DNA from: JBPBQZ01 sp050955105
GTDB taxonomy: Bacteria > Pseudomonadota > Gammaproteobacteria > Burkholderiales > Burkholderiaceae
DNA length: 12,058 nt
Direction: 5' to 3'
NCBI GenBank assembly: GCA_050955105.1
Contig: JBPBQZ010000078.1
Location: 1 to 12,058, forward strand
A program made the position numbers and the translations under genes. The notes beneath the pieces were generated by a model. The model did not search any database, was not told where the DNA came from, and saw only the letters and a program-made list of their open reading frames with translations. Below are positions 1 to 6,588 of this stretch, in pieces. How positions within the stretch are numbered: the stretch's first letter is position 1; every line of letters begins with the position of its first letter.

Positions 1-85
1 TTTCGGTCGCGTCGTAAGCCGGGGCAGCCGGTGTGGCTACCGCGGAAGCGTCCGGCGCACTTTCGCCGGTTTCGAGAATCGTCAT
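1..85 (-). CDS. lipA: Lipoyl synthase, N-terminal fragment (runs off the window)
   Basis: Only the first 28 codons are visible; the gene reads off the left edge. It begins with ATG at 85, eleven bases after the lipB stop. The encoded start is an Ala/Pro-rich leader ending in AYDATE, which resembles the variable leader of Burkholderia-type LipA upstream of its conserved core. LipA is the radical-SAM iron-sulfur enzyme that inserts two sulfurs into the protein-bound octanoyl group delivered by LipB, so the lipB-lipA order is the expected one. None of the cysteine motifs (CxxxCxxxC, CxxxxxC) lies in the window. The identification therefore rests on position and on the leader. Confidence 0.8.
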   Translation of the reverse strand, partial: MTILETGESAPDASAVATPAAPAYDATE

Positions 86-96
86 GGTGAATTCCG

Positions 97-795
97 TTAA
101 TGCTGGGCGACGACCGCCGGCATGCGCGTCGGGAAACGTTGCTCGATAAGCGAGATCAGACGATCCGCCAGGTTTGCCGCCACCGCATCCCAGCCGGCGT
201 CGACGCCCAGACTCGCCATGTCGATGGTTTCCAGGCCTTCGTAACCGCAAGGGTTGATGCGCGTGAAGGGATCGAGATCCATAGCGACGTTCAAGCTGAC
301 GCCGTGATAACTGCAGCCACCGCGAATCTTCAGGCCCAATGCGCCGATTTTCGCGCCGCGTTTGGCACCTTCGGCCACATAAACGCCGGGCGCGCCGACC
401 TTTCGCTCAGCCTGCAGATTATACGCCGCCAGGGTTTCGATCACCGATTGCTCAATCAGTTCGACGAGCGTACGGACCATCAATCTGCGGCGTCGCAAGT
501 CGACCAGCACGTAGGCGACCACTTGGCCAGGCCCGTGGTAGGTGATCTGGCCGCCGCGATCGGCGCGCACCAATTCGATGTCGGCGCGAGGCTGCAGCAG
601 ATGTGAGGGGTCGCCGGCCTGACCGAGTGTGTAGACGGGAGGATGTTCGACCAACCAGATTTCATCGGACGTGTTGGCGTCGCGCGCAGCTGTAAACGCG
701 CGCATCGCCTCGAAGCTCACGCTATAGGGCTCACGTCCACGCCAGCGGATCGCGAAATCGGCGCTTGACGCGACAGGGTGTTCGACTGCATCCAT
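97..795 (-). CDS. lipB: Octanoyl-[ACP]:protein N-octanoyltransferase LipB
   Basis: Transfers octanoate from octanoyl-ACP to lipoyl domains of enzymes such as pyruvate dehydrogenase and the glycine cleavage H protein; a cytoplasmic first step of lipoate assembly. The 232-residue product has the full family signature. The substrate-binding loop RGGQITYHGPGQ lies at about residues 80-91, the catalytic lysine in GAKIGALGLKI at about 149, and the catalytic cysteine in RINPCGYEGL at about 183. Length is normal for betaproteobacterial LipB, and no key residue is missing. The ATG at 795 is the first in frame. The gene lies 59 bases after ybeD and 11 bases before lipA, so the three are probably co-transcribed. 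Confidence 0.97.
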   Translation of the reverse strand: MDAVEHPVASSADFAIRWRGREPYSVSFEAMRAFTAARDANTSDEIWLVEHPPVYTLGQAGDPSHLLQPRADIELVRADRGGQITYHGPGQVVAYVLVDLRRRRLMVRTLVELIEQSVIETLAAYNLQAERKVGAPGVYVAEGAKRGAKIGALGLKIRGGCSYHGVSLNVAMDLDPFTRINPCGYEGLETIDMASLGVDAGWDAVAANLADRLISLIEQRFPTRMPAVVAQH

Positions 796-854
796 GCTTG
801 AAGTCTATCCGCTTCGGGCCAGCTTCGCCGGACGGCGATCTTGCCCCCGGGGCG

Positions 855-1184
855 TCAAAAAACGATCTTGACCATCGGATGACTGGTGAGCGCTCGATAG
901 ATTTCGTCGAGATGCGCACGGTTCAGTGCCATCACATAGCAAGTGAGGCCCAGGTAGCGAGCGCTACTGGATGCTCGCTCGACGATGCGTGTGCGATCGA
1001 AGCCGGGGTCGAAGCCTTCCAGCAAGGTGGCGATGGCGTCGGCAAAGTCGGGCCGGGCCGCGCCCATTATCTTGATGGGGAAATCGCAGGGGAAATCGAA
1101 CAGCTCATCCAATGGATTGGCGAGGTTCGAATCGGCTGACGAGGCGGGGTCGTCTGGATCGATCGTGTCGTTGGGGTCGGGCAT
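855..1184 (-). CDS. ybeD: DUF493 / YbeD-like small protein
   Basis: A small cytoplasmic protein of the DUF493 (YbeD) family, which commonly sits beside lipB. Its biochemical role is not established; the family has a small alpha/beta fold resembling ACT-like regulatory domains. The core begins at FDFPCDFPIKIMG, followed by the typical spacing to VERASSSARYLGLTCYV and a C-terminal SHPMVKIVF. The acidic N-terminal leader (PDPNDTIDPDDP) is variable in the family. I chose the ATG at 1184 (109 residues). An in-frame TTG at 1196 would add four residues but has no better ribosome-binding site. The gene follows dacA across a hairpin and has no clear promoter of its own. Confidence 0.9.
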   Translation of the reverse strand: MPDPNDTIDPDDPASSADSNLANPLDELFDFPCDFPIKIMGAARPDFADAIATLLEGFDPGFDRTRIVERASSSARYLGLTCYVMALNRAHLDEIYRALTSHPMVKIVF

Positions 1185-1211
1185 GCGGGCTCGCAACTGA
1201 AATACCGGAAG

Positions 1212-1237
1212 CGGACGAGCGTCGCGGCGCTCGTCCG
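1212..1237 (-). terminator. Hairpin between dacA and ybeD
   Basis: A perfect 10-bp inverted repeat (CGGACGAGCG / CGCTCGTCCG) with a 6-base loop starts 7 bases past the dacA stop. On the minus strand it is followed by CTTCCGGTATTTCAG, which lacks a proper T-run. It may be a leaky terminator or a 3'-end stabilising hairpin that lets some transcription reach ybeD-lipB-lipA. The structure is clear; its function is inferred. Confidence 0.5.
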
Positions 1238-1244
1238 ACGCGCG

Positions 1245-2435
1245 TTATTTCTTCTTCTGGAACATCAACAGTACCGTATCCCACAAACGGCCAAAAATGC
1301 CGGCTGCCGGATCCGCCTGCAGCGCGACCACGGGGAAGCGCGCCACTTCGTGACCATCGACGATCATTTTGACCACGCCTACCTTCTGACCGAGCGCAAT
1401 CGGCGCGATCAGCGGGTCGGTGCGCTCGAGCACTGGCTTGGCCTTGTCCGCGACACCCTTAGGCAGCGTGATGTATTGATCGGCCAGCACACCGATCTTC
1501 AGCGTGCTGTCGGCACCCTTGTAGACGCGCGGCGTATCGATTGCCTGACCAGCCTTGTACAGCCTGACCGAGTCGTAGGCCTGATAGCCGTAGTTTAGTA
1601 TCTTCAGGCTGTCTTGCACGCGCGCGGACTCGGACGGCTCACCCATCATTACCGAGACCAATCGACGGCTGGCATCCGGCGTATTCGGCAAGGGGCGCTT
1701 GGCGGTGGCAATCAGGCAGTAGCCGGCGGCCTTGGTATGACCGGTTTTAAGGCCGTCGACGGTTGGATCGAGCCACAACAGCCGGTTGCGGTTGGGCTGG
1801 CGAATGTTGTTGTACTTGAAATCCCGGACCGAAAAGATCGTGTAGTAATCGGGGAAATCGCGAATCAGGCGCGTGGACAGCGTCGCCAGATCGCCCGCCG
1901 TCATGTAGTGCTGGGTATCGGGCATGCCGTTGACGTCGGCGAAATGCGAGCCGTTCATGCCGAGCGTTTTCGCCTCGGCGTTCATCATGGCGATGAAATT
2001 GGACTCGCTACCGCCAACCAGTTCGGCCAACGCGATTGCCGCATCGTTGCCCGACTGCACGATCATGCCGTACAGCAGGTCGTGCACCGAGACCGGCTTG
2101 TTGGCCTCGATGAACATCCGCGATTCATCGGTGCCGACGCGACGCACTGCCTCGCTTGGCAGTACTGTCTGGTCCATCGAGATTTTCTTGTCGCGCAAGG
2201 CCTGGAACACCAGGTACGACGTCATCAGCTTGGTCAGCGATGCGGGTTCGACGCGTTCGTCGGCATTGGCGGATGCCAGCACCTGATTGCTCGTGGCATC
2301 GACCAATAACCAGGCATGGGCTTGCACTGCGGGAGGAGGCACCTGGGCCCACGCCGCGGTGGACGAAACAGGCAGCAAAACAGCTGCCGTTGCGCAGGCG
2401 GCCACGCAACGGGTAAGACTTGAGGGAAAACTCAT
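1245..2435 (-). CDS. dacA: D-alanyl-D-alanine carboxypeptidase (PBP5/6 type, serine family S11)
   Basis: A periplasmic penicillin-binding protein that trims the terminal D-Ala from peptidoglycan pentapeptides. All three active-site motifs are visible in the 396-residue product: SxxK as SLTK at residues 66-69, SxN as SGN at 128-130, and KTG at 230-232. An N-terminal hydrophobic segment with likely cleavage after AWA (residue 30) is a Sec signal peptide. After the catalytic domain comes the beta-rich PBP5 C-terminal domain. The last residues (LWDTVLLMFQKKK) form an amphipathic, lysine-ended anchor typical of PBP5/6. Length matches the family. No strong ribosome-binding site precedes the ATG. 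A perfect -10 box lies 40 bases upstream, so the gene can probably be transcribed on its own. The DacA/DacC paralogue assignment is not certain. Confidence 0.95.
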   Translation of the reverse strand: MSFPSSLTRCVAACATAAVLLPVSSTAAWAQVPPPAVQAHAWLLVDATSNQVLASANADERVEPASLTKLMTSYLVFQALRDKKISMDQTVLPSEAVRRVGTDESRMFIEANKPVSVHDLLYGMIVQSGNDAAIALAELVGGSESNFIAMMNAEAKTLGMNGSHFADVNGMPDTQHYMTAGDLATLSTRLIRDFPDYYTIFSVRDFKYNNIRQPNRNRLLWLDPTVDGLKTGHTKAAGYCLIATAKRPLPNTPDASRRLVSVMMGEPSESARVQDSLKILNYGYQAYDSVRLYKAGQAIDTPRVYKGADSTLKIGVLADQYITLPKGVADKAKPVLERTDPLIAPIALGQKVGVVKMIVDGHEVARFPVVALQADPAAGIFGRLWDTVLLMFQKKK

Positions 2436-2474
2436 AAGCTGGCTCGAGAGCGCTTTACCGTATAAAAGCGGCTC

Positions 2475-2501
2475 ATTATACGCGCCAGCTTTCCGTCACA
2501 A
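2475..2501 (-). promoter_or_regulatory. Candidate dacA promoter overlapping the hydrolase stop codon
   Basis: On the minus strand a perfect TATAAT (2480-2475) contains the TAA stop of the upstream hydrolase gene. It lies 39 bases before the dacA ATG. The best -35 match is TTGTGA (2501-2496) with a short 15-base spacer, so the -35 support is weak. An AT-rich stretch (CTTTTATACGG) follows. This is the natural place for a dacA promoter, but it is predicted from sequence alone. Confidence 0.45.
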
Positions 2502-3171
2502 CCCGCTTGATCAACGCCAATTTGCGATGAAAAAAATGGTCGGCGGCGGGAATCACGATGACCGGTAAATCTTGCGGTTCGGCCCACGTCATGACGTCGG
2601 CCAAGGGGATGGTCTCGTCTTTTTCGCCGTGGATGACAATGCTGTCGGCCGGCACCGGAGGTACTTCCCAGCGGCCCGCGGGAGTTCCGACGACCACCAG
2701 CCGCTGGGCGGCGCCACCGCCCTCGCCGGCTTGCAAGCGCTGCGCGACGCGCGCGGCTACAAAAGCGCCGAATGAAAAGCCACCGAGTGCGAGGGGCAAA
2801 TCACGATGTGCAGGATCGGCGCGCATGTGTTCGATGATCGCCAACACGTCGTCTTGTTCGCCGATGCCTCGATCGTGCTCGCCTTCGGTTTGACCGACAC
2901 CGCGGAAATTGGCGCGATACGTCACATAGCCGAGCTGTACGAACGCGCGCGCCAGCGTTTGCGCCACTTTGTTGTCCAGCGTGCCGCCATAGAGCGGATG
3001 CGGATGTGCGACGAAGGCGATGCCGACTGGCACGGCCGCGCCGCCAGCGGATGGTGCGCTCGCTGGCGTATCGCCCTCGGTGTCGGTGCGTAGCGCGTCG
3101 GGCAGGTCGAGAGCGAGCTCGATTTTGCCCACGGGGCCGTCGATCAGATATTTACGCGTATGGATATTCAT
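2476..3171 (-). CDS. Alpha/beta hydrolase of the COG2945 type
   Basis: A 231-residue cytoplasmic alpha/beta hydrolase with no signal peptide. The family fingerprint is HPHPLYGGTLDNKV at about residues 56-69, then FRGVGQTEGEHDRG at about 89-102. The nucleophile elbow is GFSFG with Ser133. Candidate catalytic partners are Asp185 (HGEKDETIPL) and His212 (AADHFFHRKL). The order Ser-Asp-His and the spacing are complete, so the enzyme should be active. The natural substrate of this family is unknown; esterase or hydrolase activity is a family-level inference. The gene starts 9 bases after the ferredoxin stop and is very likely co-transcribed with it. A Gly/Ala-rich insert at about residues 30-48 looks like a variable loop. 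Confidence 0.92.
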   Translation of the reverse strand: MNIHTRKYLIDGPVGKIELALDLPDALRTDTEGDTPASAPSAGGAAVPVGIAFVAHPHPLYGGTLDNKVAQTLARAFVQLGYVTYRANFRGVGQTEGEHDRGIGEQDDVLAIIEHMRADPAHRDLPLALGGFSFGAFVAARVAQRLQAGEGGGAAQRLVVVGTPAGRWEVPPVPADSIVIHGEKDETIPLADVMTWAEPQDLPVIVIPAADHFFHRKLALIKRVVTESWRV

Positions 3172-3180
3172 CGTGCGAGG

Positions 3181-3498
3181 TCAGTCGATCAAGAGACGGT
3201 CGACGATTTTGCCGCCGACCAGATGCGAATCGATGATTTCGTCGATGTCGGTTTCATCGACATAGGTGTACCAGGTGCCTTGCGGATAGATGACGACGAC
3301 AGGACCCTGCTCGCATCGATCAAGACAGCCGGCCTTGTTGATGCGTACTTTGCCGGGACCGGCCAGATCGAGTTTCTTGATGCGCTTTTTCGCGTAGGCC
3401 TGCATTTTCTCGGCGCCGCAATTCGCGCAGCTCGGGCGTGAGTCATCATCACGCTGGTTCAGGCAGAAGAAGACGTGGTGCGCGTAGAAAGGTTCCAT
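3181..3498 (-). CDS. Thioredoxin-like [2Fe-2S] ferredoxin
   Basis: A 105-residue protein that matches the thioredoxin-fold [2Fe-2S] ferredoxin family (NuoE-like domain). Cluster ligands are Cys12 and Cys24 (C-x11-C) near the start, then Cys58 and Cys62 (C-x3-C) in NKAGCLDRCEQGP. An extra Cys27 is present. The C-terminal half, with PVVVIYPQGTWYTYVDETDIDEII, is characteristic of the proteobacterial members. The protein is predicted to be cytoplasmic; its redox partner is unknown. The start at 3498 fits the family's usual N-terminus (FYAHHVFFCLN). No good Shine-Dalgarno sequence precedes it, and the 63-base leader is unusual in that respect. It heads a two-gene unit with the downstream alpha/beta hydrolase. 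Confidence 0.93.
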   Translation of the reverse strand: MEPFYAHHVFFCLNQRDDDSRPSCANCGAEKMQAYAKKRIKKLDLAGPGKVRINKAGCLDRCEQGPVVVIYPQGTWYTYVDETDIDEIIDSHLVGGKIVDRLLID

Positions 3499-3560
3499 GG
3501 CGGGACGAAGAGAATGACGTGAGGACAGCGGAGGTGCTCGCGGTCGCGGGGGTGCAGACG

Positions 3561-3566
3561 ATTATA
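3561..3566 (-). promoter_or_regulatory. Candidate -10 element before the ferredoxin gene
   Basis: A perfect TATAAT on the minus strand overlaps the TAA stop of the VanZ-family gene and lies 62 bases before the ferredoxin ATG. No convincing -35 hexamer or extended -10 TG is visible in the GC-rich DNA upstream. It would explain separate transcription of ferredoxin and hydrolase from the lipid-transport cluster. Support is one hexamer only. Confidence 0.35.
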
Positions 3567-4743
3567 GCGAGGCACGGCTGGACGCGCGCCGCGCCAGCCA
3601 GGCGCGCTCCACCGATAGCAGCAGCCACGCCAGCGCCATATACGGCCACACCCAGGCGAGCCATTGCGCCAGCACGTTGAAGTGCCGATATTGGCCGTCG
3701 CGCCAGCCCGCCAAGAGCACGTCGACGTAGGGATTCAGGGGCAGGAGATTGGTCAGCGCGACGCTGATCACCAGCATCAGCAGAGACAGGGCCGCGCGCA
3801 CCGAATGCCGCAACTGCAGCGCTATCAGCGTTAGCAATGTGCCGACGCAAACGCCCGCGGTGGCGCCTTGGGTCAGCCAGTTGAACGTGTCGCCGGTAGA
3901 TTGCAACGCATTTGCCGCCGTCTTCAACAGCAGCGCCGCCGCGATGAGTGCCAGCACGAGCCGTCTGCGCGGCGCTTTGCTGCGCATCGCCAGGCTGGCC
4001 AGCAGGCCGGTCGATAGTACTGCCGTGCCCGCTACGATGGCCTCCCAAACGCTCGACGCGGCAAGGTCGCCGAACCGGCTGATCAGGTCGGGCAGGCCGC
4101 CGGCCCAGATCGTGAGGATTTCGCGCGCGACCGGGTCGAGCCCGTCCCAGGCGTCACGAGGCCAGCCGCCGCTACCGAACAGGAATGGCTGCGGGAACAT
4201 CTGCGCCAACGGCCATAGCAGCAGCACCTCCAGCAAGAAGCCACTGCGGCGCTCGAACCACATGTTGCGCAGGCGGCGCAAGATGCCGCGCTCCAACAAG
4301 GGCCGCGCCAACGGTGCGGCGAGCGCTGCGCCCAGCAAAGTACCGAGCGCGTTCGATGCCAGATCGAGATTGGACGCGACGCGCTCGGGCAGATAGGTCT
4401 GGATCGCCTCCATGCACGCGGACAATGCGCCACCAGCGAGCAAGGCCAGACATACTGCTGCAACCCCGCGCCAGCGCGGGTACACGCTGAATACGAACAG
4501 CGCGCCAAGCGGCATATAGCCGAGCACATTGGTGATGACGTCGAAGGTGGTCAGATACTGCGGCAGCGGCGCGAACAGGTAGTCGAAGGGGCCGATGCCG
4601 AGCAATAGCCATCCCCGAAGCGGATAAAGACTGCCGTAGACGATGAGCACCGCATAGCAGATCAGCACCTGGCGCGCGAGGGGCGATGGCTGGGGTTGCC
4701 ACGACTTGTGCGGTGGCACGAGTGGTGGACGGCGCGTTTTCAT
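3562..4743 (-). CDS. VanZ-family integral membrane protein with a C-terminal membrane extension
   Basis: A polytopic membrane protein of about 393 residues. The first ~150 form a VanZ-like domain. It shows TTFDVITNVLGYMPLGAL at about 65-82, then a glutamate in MEAIQTYLPER (E112, R121), NLDLASNALG (D127, N131) and a final glycine-rich helix; these match the conserved polar residues of the family. The rest adds several hydrophobic helices and a second large soluble loop, so the protein is about twice the length of minimal VanZ. VanZ itself gives low-level teicoplanin resistance by an unknown mechanism. The role here is unknown and is probably envelope-related given its operon. The ATG at 4743 overlaps the lipoprotein stop as ATGA and is preferred over an upstream in-frame ATG at 4767 for that reason. 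It is the last gene of the transport operon. Confidence 0.85.
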   Translation of the reverse strand: MKTRRPPLVPPHKSWQPQPSPLARQVLICYAVLIVYGSLYPLRGWLLLGIGPFDYLFAPLPQYLTTFDVITNVLGYMPLGALFVFSVYPRWRGVAAVCLALLAGGALSACMEAIQTYLPERVASNLDLASNALGTLLGAALAAPLARPLLERGILRRLRNMWFERRSGFLLEVLLLWPLAQMFPQPFLFGSGGWPRDAWDGLDPVAREILTIWAGGLPDLISRFGDLAASSVWEAIVAGTAVLSTGLLASLAMRSKAPRRRLVLALIAAALLLKTAANALQSTGDTFNWLTQGATAGVCVGTLLTLIALQLRHSVRAALSLLMLVISVALTNLLPLNPYVDVLLAGWRDGQYRHFNVLAQWLAWVWPYMALAWLLLSVERAWLARRASSRASL

Positions 4744-5585
4744 GGACCGAGGTGCGCAAGGAGCCACGCCGCCAAGGCGGCGATTGCTTGGTCGCTCGCG
4801 CTTGCCAAGGCCTGCGCGCCGCCGGCCGCGTCGGCGGATGGCGCGCTCACTTGCGCGACGAATGGTTGCTGCGCGATTGCGAGATCGCCGTTGAACAAGG
4901 TGGCGCGCAGCGAGACTACGCCGCGGCTGCGCCCGGGCGCATCGAAGTATTGCGCGAACTCCAGCAACTCGATCTTGAGCAAGGGTGCGCGGCCCGGGTC
5001 GCTGGCATCGAGCACGGCATCGAGATGCGCGGCGGCCCCCAGACCGAGCTTGAGTCGCCGCGCCAGCAACTGCGCGGGTCGTGCGGTCCAGCTGCTGTCA
5101 GCGTAGAAGCGCGCGCGGTTCGGCTCGGCGTAGATAAGCCGGTAGCAGAGTCGGTCGGTGTCCAGCTCAGCGGGGGCGCTGATTGCGAGCAGACGCACGG
5201 CACGTGGCAAGGGGGCGACGGTCGATCGTTCGGAGACACCGATTGAGCGGTGGTAGGACGCTGCGTCTGCCGGTGCAGGTGCAGGTGCAGGTGCAGGTGC
5301 CGGTGCCGGTGCCGGTGCCGGTGCCGGTGCCGGTGCAGGTGCGAGCGAAGGCGGTGCCGATGCTGATGCGGGCGACTGCGACTGCGTTGGCGTTGGCGTT
5401 GGCGTTGGCGTTGGCGTTGGCGTTGGCGTTGGCGTTGGCGTTGGCGACTGCGCCTCCGCCGACGCGGGCAACGGTCCGAAGTCGTATTGCGCCGAACGCA
5501 CTGGCGGTCGCGTCGCCGTGCACGCACCAAGGCACGCGATACAAGCTGCCGCAGCCAGCCATTTGCGCGCCGATGACCGGAACAT
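4740..5585 (-). CDS. ABC-type transport auxiliary lipoprotein (PqiC/LptE-like) with Pro-rich linker
   Basis: A predicted outer-membrane lipoprotein of about 281 residues. A signal peptide ends in the lipobox LGAC, with acylated Cys22. A low-complexity linker follows at about residues 47-105, with roughly ten Pro-Thr dipeptides and then twelve Ala-Pro dipeptides. The C-terminal ~170 residues match the ABC_trans_aux domain found with MCE transporters: RAVRLLAISAPAELDTDRLCYR, then YADSSWTARPAQLLARRL, which resembles the family's W...P..LL pattern. It probably links the inner-membrane MCE complex to the outer membrane. I chose the ATG at 5585 because AAAGGA lies 6 bases upstream and it gives a textbook lipoprotein signal. 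An ATG at 5612 is possible. The gene follows the MCE gene closely and overlaps VanZ by four bases. Confidence 0.87.
   Translation of the reverse strand: MFRSSARKWLAAAACIACLGACTATRPPVRSAQYDFGPLPASAEAQSPTPTPTPTPTPTPTPTPTPTQSQSPASASAPPSLAPAPAPAPAPAPAPAPAPAPAPAPADAASYHRSIGVSERSTVAPLPRAVRLLAISAPAELDTDRLCYRLIYAEPNRARFYADSSWTARPAQLLARRLKLGLGAAAHLDAVLDASDPGRAPLLKIELLEFAQYFDAPGRSRGVVSLRATLFNGDLAIAQQPFVAQVSAPSADAAGGAQALASASDQAIAALAAWLLAHLGP
5271..5342. repeat. Tandem hexanucleotide array, 12 copies (Ala-Pro coding)
   Basis: Twelve uninterrupted copies of the hexamer (A/C)GGTGC run without spacers: one C-form, four A-form, six C-form, one A-form. On the coding (minus) strand each unit is GCACC(T/G), encoding Ala-Pro. 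A change in copy number adds or removes whole dipeptides and keeps the reading frame of the lipoprotein. Confidence 0.95.
5385..5446. repeat. Perfect tandem hexanucleotide array, about 10 copies (Pro-Thr coding)
   Basis: The plus strand reads CGTTGG repeated perfectly for 62 bases, about 10.3 copies. On the coding (minus) strand this gives alternating Pro and Thr codons (CCAACG) in the linker of the lipoprotein. The perfect identity suggests recent or continuing slippage expansion. The array is separated from the Ala-Pro array by a Gln/Ser/Ala-rich stretch that itself looks like decayed repeats. Confidence 0.95.
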
Positions 5586-5625
5586 CCGAGATCCTTTGAT
5601 TGTCGATTTCATTGCGCCTTGGCCA

Positions 5626-6588
5626 CTATCGAGCGCCCGGCGCTTGCGGCCAGACGAAGCCCGCTTCGCCGGGACCAGCCGGCGCGGCCGGCGCACCGAA
5701 GATCAGCCCGCGGGGATTGCTTTGGAATGAATCGCTGGCGCGTTCGATGCTGCGCGCAGCCGTTCTCACGTCATCGGACAACGCGTCGACGCGCGGCAGC
5801 GTGTCATACGAAACGCGCGCTGCCACATCGGCGACAGTGCGATCGAGGTTGCCGACGGCGGTACTGGCGCGATCCGCCGCCGCGCCCATGCGCTCGACAT
5901 TGCGCAGCAGTGGTCCGCGCGGATCGTCGAGCGAATTGGCCAAGCGGCTGGTCGATGCCAGCGCTTGATCGAGATGTTTCATGGTGGTGGGCAGCGCGCG
6001 CGCGACCGGCTCCAGATTCCGCGATAACGCGGCAACGCCGCTGGCGGCCTGCTGCAGGCTAGCGGCGGTGGCCAGCAATTGGTGCCGGCTATCGGCGCCG
6101 AGCATCGCCTGCATTTCATTGGCTATGACCTGTGCCTGGTCGAGCAACGCGACGCCGCGCTGCTGCAATTGCTCGATCAATCCAGATTTCAGCGGCAAGC
6201 GCGCGACATGCGCATCATCCGACAACAAGGGCCGCGGATCGGCGCCATTGTCGTCGAGCTGTACAAAGCTGCGGCCAGTAACACCCTGGAAACTCAAGGA
6301 GGCATAGGTGGATGCGGTGATGGGGGCCTGCCTGTCGACCGCAATGCGAATGACGATTTGCCCGGGCACCTGTTTGTCGAAATGAATGTCGACCACGCGG
6401 CCCACCGCGATACCGCGATACCTGACCGCGGCATCTTGCGACAAGCCGCCAACGCTGCCGCGCGTGACAATCTCGTAGGGCACGTGTTCGGTGGTATCGC
6501 GCCTCAGCCACAGCAATACGCCCACCACGACGATGCCGAGCACGACCGTGAAAAGCCCGGCCCAAAACGCATGTGCTCTATTTTCCAT
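5626..6588 (-). CDS. MCE-domain (MlaD-like) lipid-transport substrate-binding protein
   Basis: An inner-membrane-anchored periplasmic protein of 320 residues. A single N-terminal transmembrane helix at about residues 9-28 is followed by one MCE domain at about 37-113, containing VGGLSQDAAVRYRGIAVGRV and the SFQGVTGRSFVQL strand. Next comes a long helical, heptad-rich region (~135-290). The tail has NPRGLIFG and GPGEAGF, a C-terminal pattern seen in proteobacterial single-MCE proteins with auxiliary lipoproteins. MCE proteins form hexameric rings that carry lipids between the membranes. AAGGA lies 8 bases before the ATG, a good ribosome-binding site. The start overlaps the end of the ATPase gene by 11 bases. 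The long helical tail favours a YebT/PqiB-like tunnel or Ttg2-like role over E. coli MlaD, which is shorter. Confidence 0.94.
   Translation of the reverse strand: MENRAHAFWAGLFTVVLGIVVVGVLLWLRRDTTEHVPYEIVTRGSVGGLSQDAAVRYRGIAVGRVVDIHFDKQVPGQIVIRIAVDRQAPITASTYASLSFQGVTGRSFVQLDDNGADPRPLLSDDAHVARLPLKSGLIEQLQQRGVALLDQAQVIANEMQAMLGADSRHQLLATAASLQQAASGVAALSRNLEPVARALPTTMKHLDQALASTSRLANSLDDPRGPLLRNVERMGAAADRASTAVGNLDRTVADVAARVSYDTLPRVDALSDDVRTAARSIERASDSFQSNPRGLIFGAPAAPAGPGEAGFVWPQAPGAR

Noticed and set aside
796..858. Possible lipB promoter with TTGACG (858-853) and TAGACT (807-802)
   Set aside because: The two hexamers are about 45 bases apart, far beyond a working spacer, and no -10 lies at 16-18 bases from TTGACG.
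1614..2309. Long plus-strand open frame of 231 codons opposite dacA
   Set aside because: It lies entirely antisense to a gene with all its catalytic motifs, shows no recognisable domain, and is rich in His/Gln/Arg/Val as expected of the reverse of GC-rich coding DNA.
5271..5446. CRISPR or regulatory direct-repeat array
   Set aside because: The units are 6 bases, contiguous, without spacers, and encode an in-frame peptide linker.
5183..5599. Repetitive open frames (Val-Gln/Val-Pro, Ala-Leu and Asn-Ala runs) on other frames across the lipoprotein gene
   Set aside because: Hexanucleotide arrays have no stops in several frames, so these are by-products of the repeats. The lipoprotein frame alone has a signal peptide, lipobox and domain.
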